Below are positions 9,310 to 20,728 of a stretch of 64,000 nucleotides of DNA, piece after piece (position 1 is the stretch's first letter; each line of letters opens with the position of its first letter). Source of the stretch: Owenia fusiformis (taxonomy: Eukaryota > Annelida > Polychaeta > Sabellida > Oweniidae); NCBI GenBank assembly GCA_903813345.2, contig CAIIXF020000010.1, forward strand, positions 14,937,181 to 15,001,180, in the 5' to 3' direction. The notes under the pieces are model-generated. The model ran no database searches. It saw nothing but the letters and a program-made list of their open reading frames with translations, and was not told the DNA's origin. The translations under genes were made by a program, and so were the position numbers.

Positions 9310-12300
9310 ATGATTGAAAATAGGGACTTCATAGCACTTGGCGTAAATGCTGCAATGTCAATTGCAGCATTCTTTGTAACATGGCTGGTAATTCCTCTCT
9401 TCAGAGACATGTTTCTAAAGGCTAACCTCTATGGTGTTGACATGTCCAAAAAATCAAAACAAAAAGTGTAAGTACAGTCTTCTTACATCTTACATCTATC
9501 CTTGGGGAAGAAGGTTGGATCCTGTATAATCCCCATCTTTTTATCGGTCATTGTTTGTATTTTGTTACTTCTTGTTTGTTGTGCGATGCGCCAAATAAAT
9601 AGTTCAGAAGTTGTATTGTTCATTTCTGAATATATTGTCGATCTGGTTTTTGAAGCTATTGACATCTTTGGCACTAATAGCAGATTCGGGTAGTTTGTTC
9701 CAGTTATTTGCAACACGCTGGGTAAAAGACATCCTTCTAAGTTCTGTTCTATTAAATCTAATCTGCACTTTTTGACTATGCCCTCTGGTGTTCTTAAGGT
9801 AACGCTTCAGTTAATCAAAAGTACAAAAAAATGGCAGGCATATTTTTTTGACTAAGTCACAAGATTTTGTTTTCTGTTTTCCTTATTTGTGAATGCATTT
9901 CCTGACTAAAGAGACATGTCAAAGAAAGCTTCACATTTAAACACATTTTTTTAATGATGAATTGGAGGTGCATGGGTCCTTAAAGCTAGCTTGGAGACAG
10001 TGAAGTGAGGATAACTTTTTAAAATTTCAAGGAGTAGGATTGCAATGGAGACACGTTTGTAAGACTCCAAAATTTCCACAAATCATCTTACCTTACCAAG
10101 GAACACTGAAGGAGCATTAAAATGTGTACTTCATGCATTGTTAGAGTATAATAAAGCTCAAACCAAAGTAAATTCTAAATATTTCATGTCTACCATTTTG
10201 TTTGCTGGGACTATTTTCTAGTCCAAAATAATCCTCACTCATGTATCCATTGTTTACATTTAAAAAACATCAATTATGTATCTATCATGATCATTATACT
10301 GTTATATATAAAGTATACTAGTGATAATCCATCCCACTTGGTGAAGTCACAAAAACTTATATGAGGATTACAGGAAGTCTAGAAGTAGTTCCGGCAAGAA
10401 AAATGGTGGACATGAAATATTTATCAGAAACTATGGTTTGAGCTTTATCATACTCTAACAATGCAAGAAGAGCACATTTTCATGCTCCCTCGATGTTCCT
10501 TGATAAGGTAAGATGATTTGTGGAAATTTTGGATTCTTGCAAATGTTTGACTGTTGTGAGGCTACTCCTTCAAACTTTCAAAAATTAGCCTCATTTCACG
10601 GTCTTCATGCTAGCTTTGGGGACCCATGCACCTCCAATTCATAGTTATAAAAAATGCGTTTAAAAGTGAGGTTTTCTTTGACATGTCTCTTTAGTCAGGA
10701 AATGCATTCACATATGAGGAAAACAGAAAACAAAATCATGTGACTTAGTCAAAAATATATGGCTGCCAGTTTTTGTACTTTTGATTAAGTTAACGGTTAC
10801 CTTAAGTTTGGGTTTCTCAAACAGTTTGTTAGGATTTATTCTGTCTTTACCTCCTCCTCCTAGTATCTTGTAGGCTTGAATTAGGTCACCTCGTCAAGAT
10901 TGCTGAATGTTCGCTTTATGAGTCCAAGTACATTGTTATGTCACCACCAAAAGTGGTGACATATTGTTATGGTCTCCGTTTTTTTGCGACGGCGTCCGGC
11001 GGTTGGTGGTTGGCGTCCGGCGGTTGGCGTCTGTAACAATTTCTTACAACTTCCTATAACTTAACAAATACTGTTTAGACTGACTTCAATTTTTTTCTAA
11101 ATCATCTACATGTTCTCAGAAGTTCAAATCTGACTTTAGATTTGACATTTGACCTTCAATGACCTTCTCAAGGTCAAAAAGGTCTTTTTTCAACTTGCTT
11201 CACATTGACTAAATTTTTTTTCAAAATCATCTACATGTTCTCAGAAATTCAAATCTGACTTTAGATTTGACATTTGACCTTCAAATCTGACTTTAGATTT
11301 GACATTTGACCTTCAATGACCTTCTCAAGGTCAAAAAAGGTCAAAAAGGTCTGTTTTCAACTTGCTTCAAATTGACTAAATTTTTTTTTCAAAATCATCT
11401 ACGTGTTCTCAGAAATTCAAATCTGACTTAAGATTTGACATTTGACCTTCAATGACCTTCTCAAAGTCAAAAAAGGTCAAAAAGGTCTGTTTTCAACTTG
11501 CTTCAAATTGACTAAAAAAAATTTTCAAAATCATCTACGTGTTCTCAGAAATTCAAATCTGACTTTAGATTTGACTTAAGATTTGACATTTGACCTTCAA
11601 TGACCTTCTCAAAGTCAAAAAAGGTCAAAAAGGTCTTTTTTCAACTTGCTTCAAATTGACTAAATTTTTTTTTCAAAATCATCTACATGTTCTCAGAAAT
11701 TCAAATCTGACTTTAGATTTGACATTTGACCTTCAATGACCTTCTTTAGGTCAAAAAAGGTCAAAAAGGTCTGTTTTCAACTTGCTTCAAATTGACTAAA
11801 AAAATTTTTCAAAATCATCTACGTGTTCTCAGAAATTCAAATCTGACTTAAGATTTGACATTTGACCTTCAATGACCTTCTCAAGGTCAAAAAAGGTCAA
11901 AAAGGTCTGTTTTCAACTTGCTTCAAATTGACTAATTTTTTTTTTCAAAATCATCTACATGTTCTCAGAAATTCAAATCTGACTTTAGATTTGACATTTG
12001 ACCTTTAATGACCTTCTCAAGGTCAAAAAAGGTCAAAAAGGTCTGTTTTCAACTTGCTTCAAATTGACTAAAAAAAATTTCAAAATCATCTACGTGTTCT
12101 CAGAAATTCAAATCTGACTTTAGATTTGACTTTTGACCTTCAATGACCTTCTCAAAGTCAAAAAAGGTCAAAAAGGTCTTTTTTCAACTTGCTTCAAATT
12201 GACTAATTTTTTTTTTCAAAATCATCTACATGTTCTCAGAAATTCAAATCTGACTTTAGATTTGACATTTGACCTTTAATGACCTTCTCAAAGTCAAAAA

Positions 12301-15300
12301 AGGTCTAAAAGGTCTTTTTTCAACTTGCTTCAAATTGACTAATTTTTTTTTTCAAAATCATCTACATGTTCTCAGAAATTCAAATCTGACTTTAGATTTG
12401 ACATTTGACCTTTAATGACCTTCTCAAGGTCAAAAAAGGTCAAAAAGGTCTGTTTTCAACTTGCTTCAAATTGACTAAAAAAAATTTTCAAAATCATCTA
12501 CATGTTCTCAGAAATTCAAATCTGACTTTAGATTTGACTTAAGATTTGACAATTGACCTTCAATGACCTTCTCAAAGTCAAAAAAGGTCAAAAAGGTCTT
12601 TTTTCAACTTGCTTCAAATTGACTAAATTCTTTTTTCAAAATCATCTACATGTTCTCAGAAATTCAAATCTGACTTAAGATTTGACATTTGACCTTCAAT
12701 GACCTTCTCAATGTCAAAAAAGGTCAAAAAGGTATTTTTTCATCTTGCTTCAAATTGACTAAATTTTTTTTCAAAATCATCTACATGTTCTCAGAAATTC
12801 AAATATGACTTTAGATTTGACATTTGACCTTCAATGACCTTCTCAAGGTCAAAAAAGGTCAAAAAGGTCTTTTTTCAACTTGCTTCAAATTGACTAATTT
12901 TTTTTTCAAAATCATCTACATGTTCTCAGAAATTCAAATCTGACTTTAGATTTGACATTTGACCTTTAATGACCTTCTCAAGGTCAAAAAGGTCAAAAAG
13001 ATCTGTTTTCAACTTGCTTCAAATTGACCAAATTTTTTTTTCAAAATCATCTACATCTTTTCAGAAGTTCTAATTTGACTTTACAAGTTCTCAGAAATCC
13101 AAATCTGACTTAAGTTTGAACTCATAATATTGTGAGCAACTAGGTGGTGACATTTTGTCATGTTAATGCCTTGTTAGATTTTATTATGGCATCATTAGTG
13201 TGCTTATAGAACTTCAGCTTTTCGTCTATTTGAACTCCTAGGTCCTTTTCTACTTCACTTGATCGTATTTGTTCCGTGTTGATTAAGTATTCCTGTCTTG
13301 TGTTGTTACTTCCTAAATGCATGAAATGCATCACACTACATTTATCTGTGTTTAGTCTGAGCTGCCATCTATCTGACCATCTAGAGAATTCATCTATATC
13401 ATTTTGTAGTTGTCTGTGTTGTGCCTCATGCTTTACCACATTGAACATTTTGGTATCATCCGCATATATCATAGTTTTGCTCAGGATATTGTCAGGAAGA
13501 TCGTTAATGAAGATGGCAAATATCGTGGACCCCAAAACGGACCCCTGAGGTATTCCGCTCGATACAGGACTCCATGATGAGGCTGATCCATTGATTACGA
13601 CACGTTGTTGCCTTCCCCTTAGGAAATTCCTAAACCATCTTAGTAGCAGCCCTCCAATCCCATAAGATTCCAGTTTCATTAGTAGTCGCTCGTGCGGAAC
13701 GGTATCAAACGCCCGCGAAAAATCAAAATATATTGTGTCTATGGGGTCTCCAGCGTCAATAAGCTTTGTTATTTCCTCCATATACATTATCAGTTGTGTT
13801 ATGCATGAACGGCCTCGGACAAATCCATGTTGATCGTCTGTAAAAAGCTCATTTTTCATGAAATGGTCAATAATAGCGTCTCTTATTAATGATTCTAGTA
13901 TTTTCACCACTACTGATGTTAGGCTAATGGGTCTATAGTTCTTAGGTAGTTTTCTTTGACCTTTTTTAAAAATAGGTGAAACATTGGCTTTTTTCCAATC
14001 GTCTGGTAATATGCCACTGTCCATTGATTTCCTGAAGATGATTTTTAAAGGAGACACTATATTTGATTTAATTTTATCTTGTCTCTGAACTATGAGCTAT
14101 TCCTGAAATTTCATGTGTTTAGATAAAGATAGTTGTGTTTTAACCTAGACTCTAAATGGTCTCATTTATATGAGGGCCCCTCGTGAAGTAGGCGAAGCTA
14201 AATGAATTTGTCGGTGGAGCTCTTCATACTAGATCTATTGATCAGGTTTGCACCATTCACGCGTCTTCCTGTTCCATAAGCCCTGCGTTTATTAGCTTAT
14301 GCATCAAGGCAACTATGAAGTCCTCATATGATGTGATTGATTTTGATTCGGAGTAATGATGTTTCACATCATCACATATTGCCCCATCAGCAACTACACA
14401 AACAAATAATCTAAACATCACATTTAACTGTCGAGTCTAAAATAATATGTTACATAGCCAACGACAAAACTAGCATTTAGTTTTCTTCATTGTCTTTCCC
14501 AGTGATATTTTATGAACAGTAGATTGTGTCATTCTTGCACATACGTATCATATGGCCTTAGTATATTTCTCGTGAAATTTTCACTGGCTTATCTTGTTAG
14601 TTCCCAAATTGGTCCAGTTAAAAGTCAATGGTATGATGTAAATTGCACAATATATAGCCCTGTAGCCAGCTTTTGCCAAGTCCACTTTTCGGAAAATTTC
14701 CAATGGGTCACTTTGACAAATCTTGCCCAAAAAATGAAAAATGCTCAGAATTGGGAAAAATTGCATGATTTTGAAATTTTTGGCCAGGGTGAGGGGATGG
14801 AGTACAAATACGATTGTAAAGAAACTTCCTCAAATCTATGATATTGATTGCTTATCGGTTATACTTGTATTTCTCACAATGAATCATTGCTTCAATATTC
14901 TTTTTAGGCCAGAGTCTGCAGGGGTTATATGTGGTACAGTGTTCCTGATAGTGCTGTTTCTCTTCATACCTGTTCCATTTTATGACCAGCTAACCTCAAA
15001 GCTTTTCCCACACCATGAGGTAAGAGAGGTTTTTATTATTAAGAAATATACATGTAGACTGAAGAGGAGGGGTAATATTGTCAAATACACCCCGCAGGGC
15101 TAGGCACAAACATTTTCTGTACACCGAACAATCGAAGGGAGTGAGGGGTTCAAAAGCTTTTGTGCCTAATCCTAAGGGGTGTATTCGACTATATTACACC
15201 TGCTCTGAGGTCTATATTATGATTCGAACATAAAAATTCCCCAAAATGATATTTCGAATATTCATTATGGTTCGCCCTTTACTACGACCCGCCATTATGA

Positions 15301-18265
15301 CGTCATATATTACTCGTATTGTTCTCGAATATACCCCGGGTGAAATGTTGACTTTGTCCACAGTTTATAGAAGGCGTGAATACAGTCATGTTTGAATACT
15401 TAATGAATATAAAATGGGAGTCCCAGATGCTATTGAGAATGAGTAATAACATATAAATTAATTATAGGATTGATTTCACTCATTTATAGTTTAAATCAGT
15501 TTTTGAAAAACAACAATTTCTCAAGAAACATAACTATAAATGCGAGATGAATTTAATAATCTTTGATTTGCATTTGATTTCAGATACATGTAATTACATG
15601 ATCTTAACTAAATATACATTTATACTGTGCTTTAGATCTACTACATAGAAATCAAGCAATCAAATATAACATTAATCTTTTTCAGTTTGTTGAATTGATA
15701 GCAGCCTTATTGTCCATATGCTGTATGATCTTGCTGGGATTTGCTGATGACGTGTTAGACCTACGGTGGAGACACAAACTATTGCTACCAACAATAGCGA
15801 CACTTCCACTCTTGATGGTGTACTTTGTCAATTATAACTCTACTCTTATAATAATACCAAAACCTCTGAGGGGTCTTATAGGACAAGATCTGGACCTAGG
15901 TAAGGACCAGTGATCTCCCCAGCATTGACGCTTGCGCCCACCTGAAAATTCGATTGCACCCACTTGAAAATGAGAAAAGTTACAAAAATAGACATTTTGA
16001 CCAAATTGATCTAAATTGTGAAGTTAAGAATTTTGCACCCACTTGAGACAAAATCTTGGAGAGAACACTGAGGACATAACATTTGACCTCGAAAAGTGAT
16101 AAAATATGAGGCATGGGAAAAAATTAAGGGATCTTTACCACCCCAAGAATGATATCACAGATATTAAAGATCGTAGTTATTTAGACTTATTCTTCAAACA
16201 ATGAATTTTTGGGGGAAAAAATGGGATTGCATGACTTTTGTATCTTATTATATCTGATAGAAGTACCACTCTACCTCATTATCATCCACAATATTGAATA
16301 TATATTAATGTATATTTCAGGTTTCTTATATTACATCTACATGGGTATGTTAGCCGTATTCTGTACCAATGCCATTAACATCCTCTCTGGAATCAATGGT
16401 TTGGAGTGTGGACAGTCCTTCATTATTGCAGTATCAATAGTCACATTCAACATAATGGAGCTTACAGGTAAATTCATGTTACATATGCATTGTACAGTAA
16501 AACCTGTCTCAGTGAACACTTCACTCTAGTGAACACCTGTGGCTAGTGCTCTTCTCTGTACATACTACTAAGTTCTGTATAAAATTCCCTTTCTGTAACA
16601 AATGGCAGGTGACATTTTGCATGTTTATCGTTAATGCCTTGTTTGCCTAGTGTTTCTGTTCTTAGATGCAAATGCTCATTTGTTTCATGTTGTATCGAGA
16701 AATTCTGGACTTACCAAGTTTTATTTTTTTTAAATGATTGCAGGACAATTTAGTGATGCCTACATATTTTCCCTCTACTTCATGATGCCTTTCACAGGGG
16801 TGTGTTTAGCTCTACTCATTCATAACTGGTAAGTCAAAATATCTGTTTCATGATAAGATTGTATTTTCTCTTGTTTGTTTTTTTCATTTATGTTGGGAAG
16901 CACTTTCTATTAGAAAATTAGTCGTTGCAAAGAAGAAAGTACACAATAGCTTTATATTATATATGTATGTAATAACTGAATTACCTCATATCCTATATGT
17001 AAATAATTGTCTGGGTTCTCCATTTGCAGGTATCCTTCACGAGTATTTGTTGGGGACACATTTTGTTACTTTGCTGGTATGACATTCGCAGTTGTTGCAA
17101 TATTGGGACACTTCAGCAAGACTTTAATGCTGTTCTTTATACCACAAGTCTTCAACTTCTTGTACTCAGTGCCTCAGTTGTTCCATTTTATACCATGCCC
17201 CAGACATAGGCTACCAAAGTAAGTACACTTTATCCTGCCCTAAGTATAAGCTACTCATGAAAGTACACTATATACTGGCCTAATCATAGTCATAGTATAT
17301 TTTATACCCTACCTTAGGTAACAGGCAAATATTGAATGCAAGTGCATTTTTGTCTTAAATTTTGCACAAACTCAATATCTGTCTAATTACTTCGTATATC
17401 AATCAATCCATGTACAATACAATGTAATGCCATTTTGACATAACCTCCTTTCATTTCCCATTTCAGATATAACGAAAAACTAGACAAAGTCAGTATGAGT
17501 TTTACAACTTTTAAAGAAAAAGACCTCAATATTCTTGGATACTTGATGTTTAAAATCCTGGCCACCTTACGGCTGGTTGATGTTAGAACTGGTGTAGGAG
17601 AGGATGGGGAATATACTGAATGCAATAATCTCACACTCATTAATCTTATACTGAAGTTTGCTGGACCCACTCATGAGGAGAAACTAACTCTAGTCTTACT
17701 GGCAATTCAAGTGAGTCTTGAAAGGTTGTACTGGACATTAGGGACTTAGTCAAAATATGTTATTTCTGTGAAAGTAATTTAATGAAGGATTAGATACCCT
17801 CCCCTCAATAAAGCTTATTGACATAGAAATGACATGTTACCCATGCCGGTTTCATTGCTTTAACTTTAATGGAGGGTTTATTGTTGATTTCTCCATTATG
17901 TATTATTTAGTTATTGCATCTCATTTAGGGTTACAACTTTTTAAAAAAAGTTTAGCGATATCGATTGCTCATGGCAAAGGATTGCTTTCAACATTTTACA
18001 CTTTCCTCTGCTACCACTTTATTACATTGTAATTTTCTCATGTGAATTAGGAGGCTGGCTAGTGGCTGTATAACCTATTTGATAGAACCATTACCATTGA
18101 CTTTATATTATTGGCTCTAGAAAGCCCATGATAGTACATATTAACTGCCCTTTTATTTTGCCCCTATTTCATGTTTTAACATTTTTGTTTCAGGTATTAT
18201 GCAGTATTGCGGCCTTTATGATACGCTTCCAGTTTGCGAAGGTCTTCTATGATGTCATTCACTAA
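9310..18265 (+). CDS. DPAGT1: UDP-GlcNAc:dolichyl-phosphate GlcNAc-1-phosphotransferase
   Basis: First committed enzyme of N-linked glycan assembly in the ER membrane: it moves GlcNAc-1-P from UDP-GlcNAc to dolichyl phosphate and is the target of tunicamycin. Eight exons: 9310-9467, 14908-15019, 15686-15899, 16321-16467, 16744-16828, 17030-17218, 17467-17710, 18194-18265, all in phase, giving 406 residues (human 408). Conserved blocks: [19 protein letters not shown] (Asp pair about residues 111-112), [16 protein letters not shown] (about 175-190), [20 protein letters not shown] (Asp about 248) and PCPRHRLPK. The protein is hydrophobic with many membrane segments. The start at 9310 is the first ATG in frame. 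Introns are short except the first (5.4 kb), which is packed with mobile elements. The C-terminal FYDV motif matches the vertebrate protein. Confidence 0.97.
9794..10805. mobile_element. TTAA-flanked foldback element inside the LINE
   Basis: Body 9798-10801 (1,004 bp) runs GGTAACGCTTCAG to GTTAACGGTTACC and is flanked by TTAA at 9794-9797 and 10802-10805. Nearly the whole element is an inverted repeat: the two arms are roughly 420 bp each around an unpaired centre near 10240-10370, and they diverge by scattered mismatches. TTAA duplications point to a piggyBac- or Kolobok-type transposase acting in trans (inference). The LINE reading frame continues across the insertion site. Confidence 0.85.
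10938..13177 (+). mobile_element. Long pearl-like element with tandem-repeat core
   Basis: Left end TTATGTCACCACCAAAAG, with a hairpin TGTCACCACCAAAAGTGGTGACA. Right end GGTGGTGACATTTTGTCATG followed by TTAATGCCTTGTTA. Between them, after a GGCGTCCGGCGG stretch, is a tandem array. The architecture (short inverted motifs, subterminal hairpin, satellite core, no long TIR) matches non-autonomous Helitron-like 'pearl' elements described in bivalves; the assignment is inference. It interrupts the LINE between the residues SNKA and NVLGLIK, so it is younger than the LINE. Confidence 0.8.
11095..13090 (+). repeat. Tandem array, ~136 bp unit, about 15 copies
   Basis: The landmark ATCATCTAC recurs near 11101, 11226, 11393, 11530, 11680, 11813, 11949, 12085, 12221, 12357, 12493, 12640, 12776, 12911 and 13047. 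Most steps are 135-137 bp; the others differ by small internal indels. Each unit contains TGACCTTCAATGACCTTCTC and AGGTCAAAAAAGGTCAAAAA, so the array is dense in AGGTCA words on both strands. Confidence 0.9.
14257..14436 (-). pseudogene. Possible orphan coding exon (59 codons plus stop)
   Basis: On the minus strand an acceptor-like TATTTTAG is followed by an open stretch from [18 protein letters not shown] through [20 protein letters not shown] to LMEQEDA and a stop. The composition looks protein-like. I do not recognise the family. No partner exon was found beside it; it lies in DPAGT1 intron 1 upstream of the LINE remnant, so a transposon-captured or retro-copied fragment is possible. Confidence 0.35.
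14657..14792. mobile_element. Fragment of the GTAGCCAG MITE family
   Basis: Shows CCTGTAGCCAGCTTTTGCC at the left and TTGCATGATTTTGAAATTTT near the right, the body shared with the copies at 2650 and 33774. It lies just before DPAGT1 exon 2. Confidence 0.5.
16600..16642 (+). mobile_element. 3' end fragment of pearl-like element
   Basis: Only the right terminus is present: GGCAGGTGACATTTTGCATG followed by TTAATGCCTTGTTT with a short insertion. It lies in DPAGT1 intron 4, next to a CAGTAAAACCTGT fragment (about 16495-16515). Confidence 0.6.
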
Positions 18266-18825
18266 ATACTTAAAGAACTTTATAGGAGTCAACTTTAAAA
18301 GAACTATATTATTTATTTTTACAATTTGTATACCATGATGTGCATGTATTAGAAGGTGGAGAGTGTAGAGGGTTTCTTAAATCAAAATGAATTTGAACTG
18401 GATGATTTTGAAGTGATAGTAAATATAATTTAGTTGTATGTTTTAAAGGAACAATATAAATTCACTTCAGTTTCTAACATTTGTTTAGAAAGTAATTGTT
18501 GACACATGTATTTTGAAAAAAGTGATACATTTCAAGTTATGTGATATTTTCAAAAAGTGTATAGCCTATTTATTTTTAAAATAGCTCCTTTTTGGGGTAT
18601 GTACATTACATATGATATCAGATCGGTTTAGTTGAACCTTGATTGTGTATGTTCTGTTTAGGATTAAGGATTGAGTTGGGGTAATTCAGTTTTTTTTTTA
18701 GTTGGGGAGATTCTGAATTTGTATTAGAATCTGTATTAATTTGAATTAAATATTCAAAAGTTTACATATCTTTCGCTTATTTAATGGTATCATTTGTTTT
18801 TAATTTTTCTAAAATAATTACCTTC

Positions 18826-18900
18826 TGTAATGAATTACCTTATGTAAGGAATTACCTTATGTAAGGAATTACCTTATGTAAGGAATTATCTTCTGTAATT
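18826..18900 (+). repeat. Minisatellite, 17-bp unit
   Basis: About four copies of GGAATTACCTTATGTAA, slightly degenerate at both ends, in the DPAGT1 3' region. Confidence 0.85.
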
Positions 18901-20220
18901 AACACCAATGGTACCATTTTAATTTCTACCATAATAAATCCATATGATTAAGATGAACACTTTCTGCTGGGTTTCAAAACTGTTTGCCTTATCGAGGTCT
19001 TATATTTTAAAGGTACATATTTATGCCATTTTATTGACCAGTCACTTGGTTTAGAGTATATTTAACAATATAGATGTCACTATTTAAATACACAATATGC
19101 CTGTTGAATATTAGCTTTGAAATAAAATTCACCAGGTTTACAACTAAAGTCAGTGTATAATTCATTGAATGATTCATTTGAATTTAAAGGATATCGACAT
19201 GTTCCTATTGATTGAGGTTTAACTGTATTGCTAATGGCCAATCATTCTCTGATAAACTGTAACTTGGTTTATTTATATAAAACCAAAAAAGTTGCAAAAT
19301 ATCCCAAATACTGACAAAATGTGAGGATCAGTTTTCACTATTATTTACAAAGTTGTACTTTTTGTTATATCAACATTATAAGCTTTCTAGACTATAAGGT
19401 GTGCTGTACTGATAAGGTGTACAGGCATATGCACAAACCCAATGTATAACCAAATTTTGCTTAAGATTTGGCGTTGTAACAGGGCCAGTGTAACAGTTGT
19501 GTTGACCATCTCAGGCTATGGGGGTCAGGCAGATCTACTGATCACCTAGGGAAGTTTGTGTTCGTTTTGCTACTAGGGGGCTGTTATGTGTTATTATGTG
19601 TACTTCTTATGGATACATAACATTACTTCTTCAAAGAGGCTATTGAAAGATAACTAGACATTGACAATGATGGTTCAAGAAAAATACATCACGGAGACGA
19701 AATAGATTTCGTTGTGTGGTAGCGTCTTTGTACTAAAATAATATTGGCTCTCATAAGAGGGCTGTAAAATCCCCCAAATAGATATCCAGTAGGGTGAATA
19801 CACAAATGTTAATGTTACTGAACAAACATGGTATGCCAGAGCCCCTCTTATCTGCCGTTGGAAGGATAAAGACAAAGGATGTGCGGCTATCCTGATGCTG
19901 ATCAAATTATGTTAGTCATTACAAAAGTCAAATTAAGTCGATTTTAAATTTCATAACTAGTGATCATTTGTTCAAATCCTTAATTAGCTTATTGTATTCA
20001 CTGACACAGAAGCTTATTTGACTGCAATTCAATCCTTGCTTGTCGGAATCAATTGAAACAACAAAGTGTTGTCTCGTTCAGTTTAATATTTGTCTACACT
20101 GCACTTTTGGTCTCTACAATCAAAACATTGTTATTGATTAAAGTAAGAATCGATGTAACATGCCTTACTCTTATTGATTTTATATTACATGTATCTGGAT
20201 TGTCAAAATGATTACTATTT

Positions 20221-20299
20221 TGTACTATATGTAAAAGCAATTATATTGTACTATATGTAAAAGCAATTATATTGTACTATATGTAAAAGCAATTATATT
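20221..20299 (+). repeat. Tandem repeat, 26-bp unit, three copies
   Basis: Three near-identical copies of TGTACTATATGTAAAAGCAA plus TTATAT. Confidence 0.88.
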
Positions 20300-20398
20300 C
20301 ATACTAGAATTCGATATTCTGTAAAAATCGCCAATCTGCTTTCAATTTCGAGAAAGTTATCAAAAATGTAATCTCTTGAAACGCTACCTAGCTTAGGG

Positions 20399-20728
20399 CC
20401 GGTGTGAAAGAAATGATGGTCCCCGGGGATTATGGCCCCCTTTCTTAACGGCCCTTACTGGCCCTGATTGCGTATAGATAATGAGGGAAAGAGTTGTATT
20501 TAGGTCACCGTATAAATCAAAGGAGAGTAGGACCATAATTTGATAGGACCTCCTACCCTTTTACACCGGTGTAAACGGGTAGGAGGTCCTATTAATTTAT
20601 GGTCCTACTCTCCATTGATTTATATGGTGACCTCTTTCCCTTATTATCTTATACACAATAAGGGCCAGTAAGGGCATTTAAAAAGGGGGACCATAATCCC
20701 TGGGGGACCAGAATTTCTTTCACACCGG
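20399..20728. mobile_element. Foldback MITE (CCGGTGTGAAAG family)
   Basis: Ends CCGGTGTGAAAG and CTTTCACACCGG; the two halves pair along about 150 bp each, meeting at TTACACCGGTGTAA near 20560. One half of the same element lies at 63144-63285. No target duplication could be fixed with confidence. Confidence 0.8.

Larger units (their letters stand above)
9483..14090 (-). mobile_element. Degenerate CR1/Jockey-like LINE, split by two later insertions
   Basis: Minus-strand reverse transcriptase remnant in DPAGT1 intron 1. Segment 13178-14057 encodes the RT core: [47 protein letters not shown] and the catalytic [10 protein letters not shown]. The reading resumes at 10806-10935 ([13 protein letters not shown], then [14 protein letters not shown] after a frameshift or deletion) and at about 9590-9793 ([37 protein letters not shown], then a stop). 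The 10938-13177 and 9798-10801 blocks are separate elements inserted into it. The 5' part, including the endonuclease, is absent. The copy is dead: truncated, with an apparent internal deletion between IKRTFSNL and [10 protein letters not shown]. Confidence 0.88.

Noticed and set aside
11095-13090. CRISPR-like regularly spaced repeats
   Set aside because: Units are contiguous 136-bp tandem copies with no unique spacers, in an animal genome.
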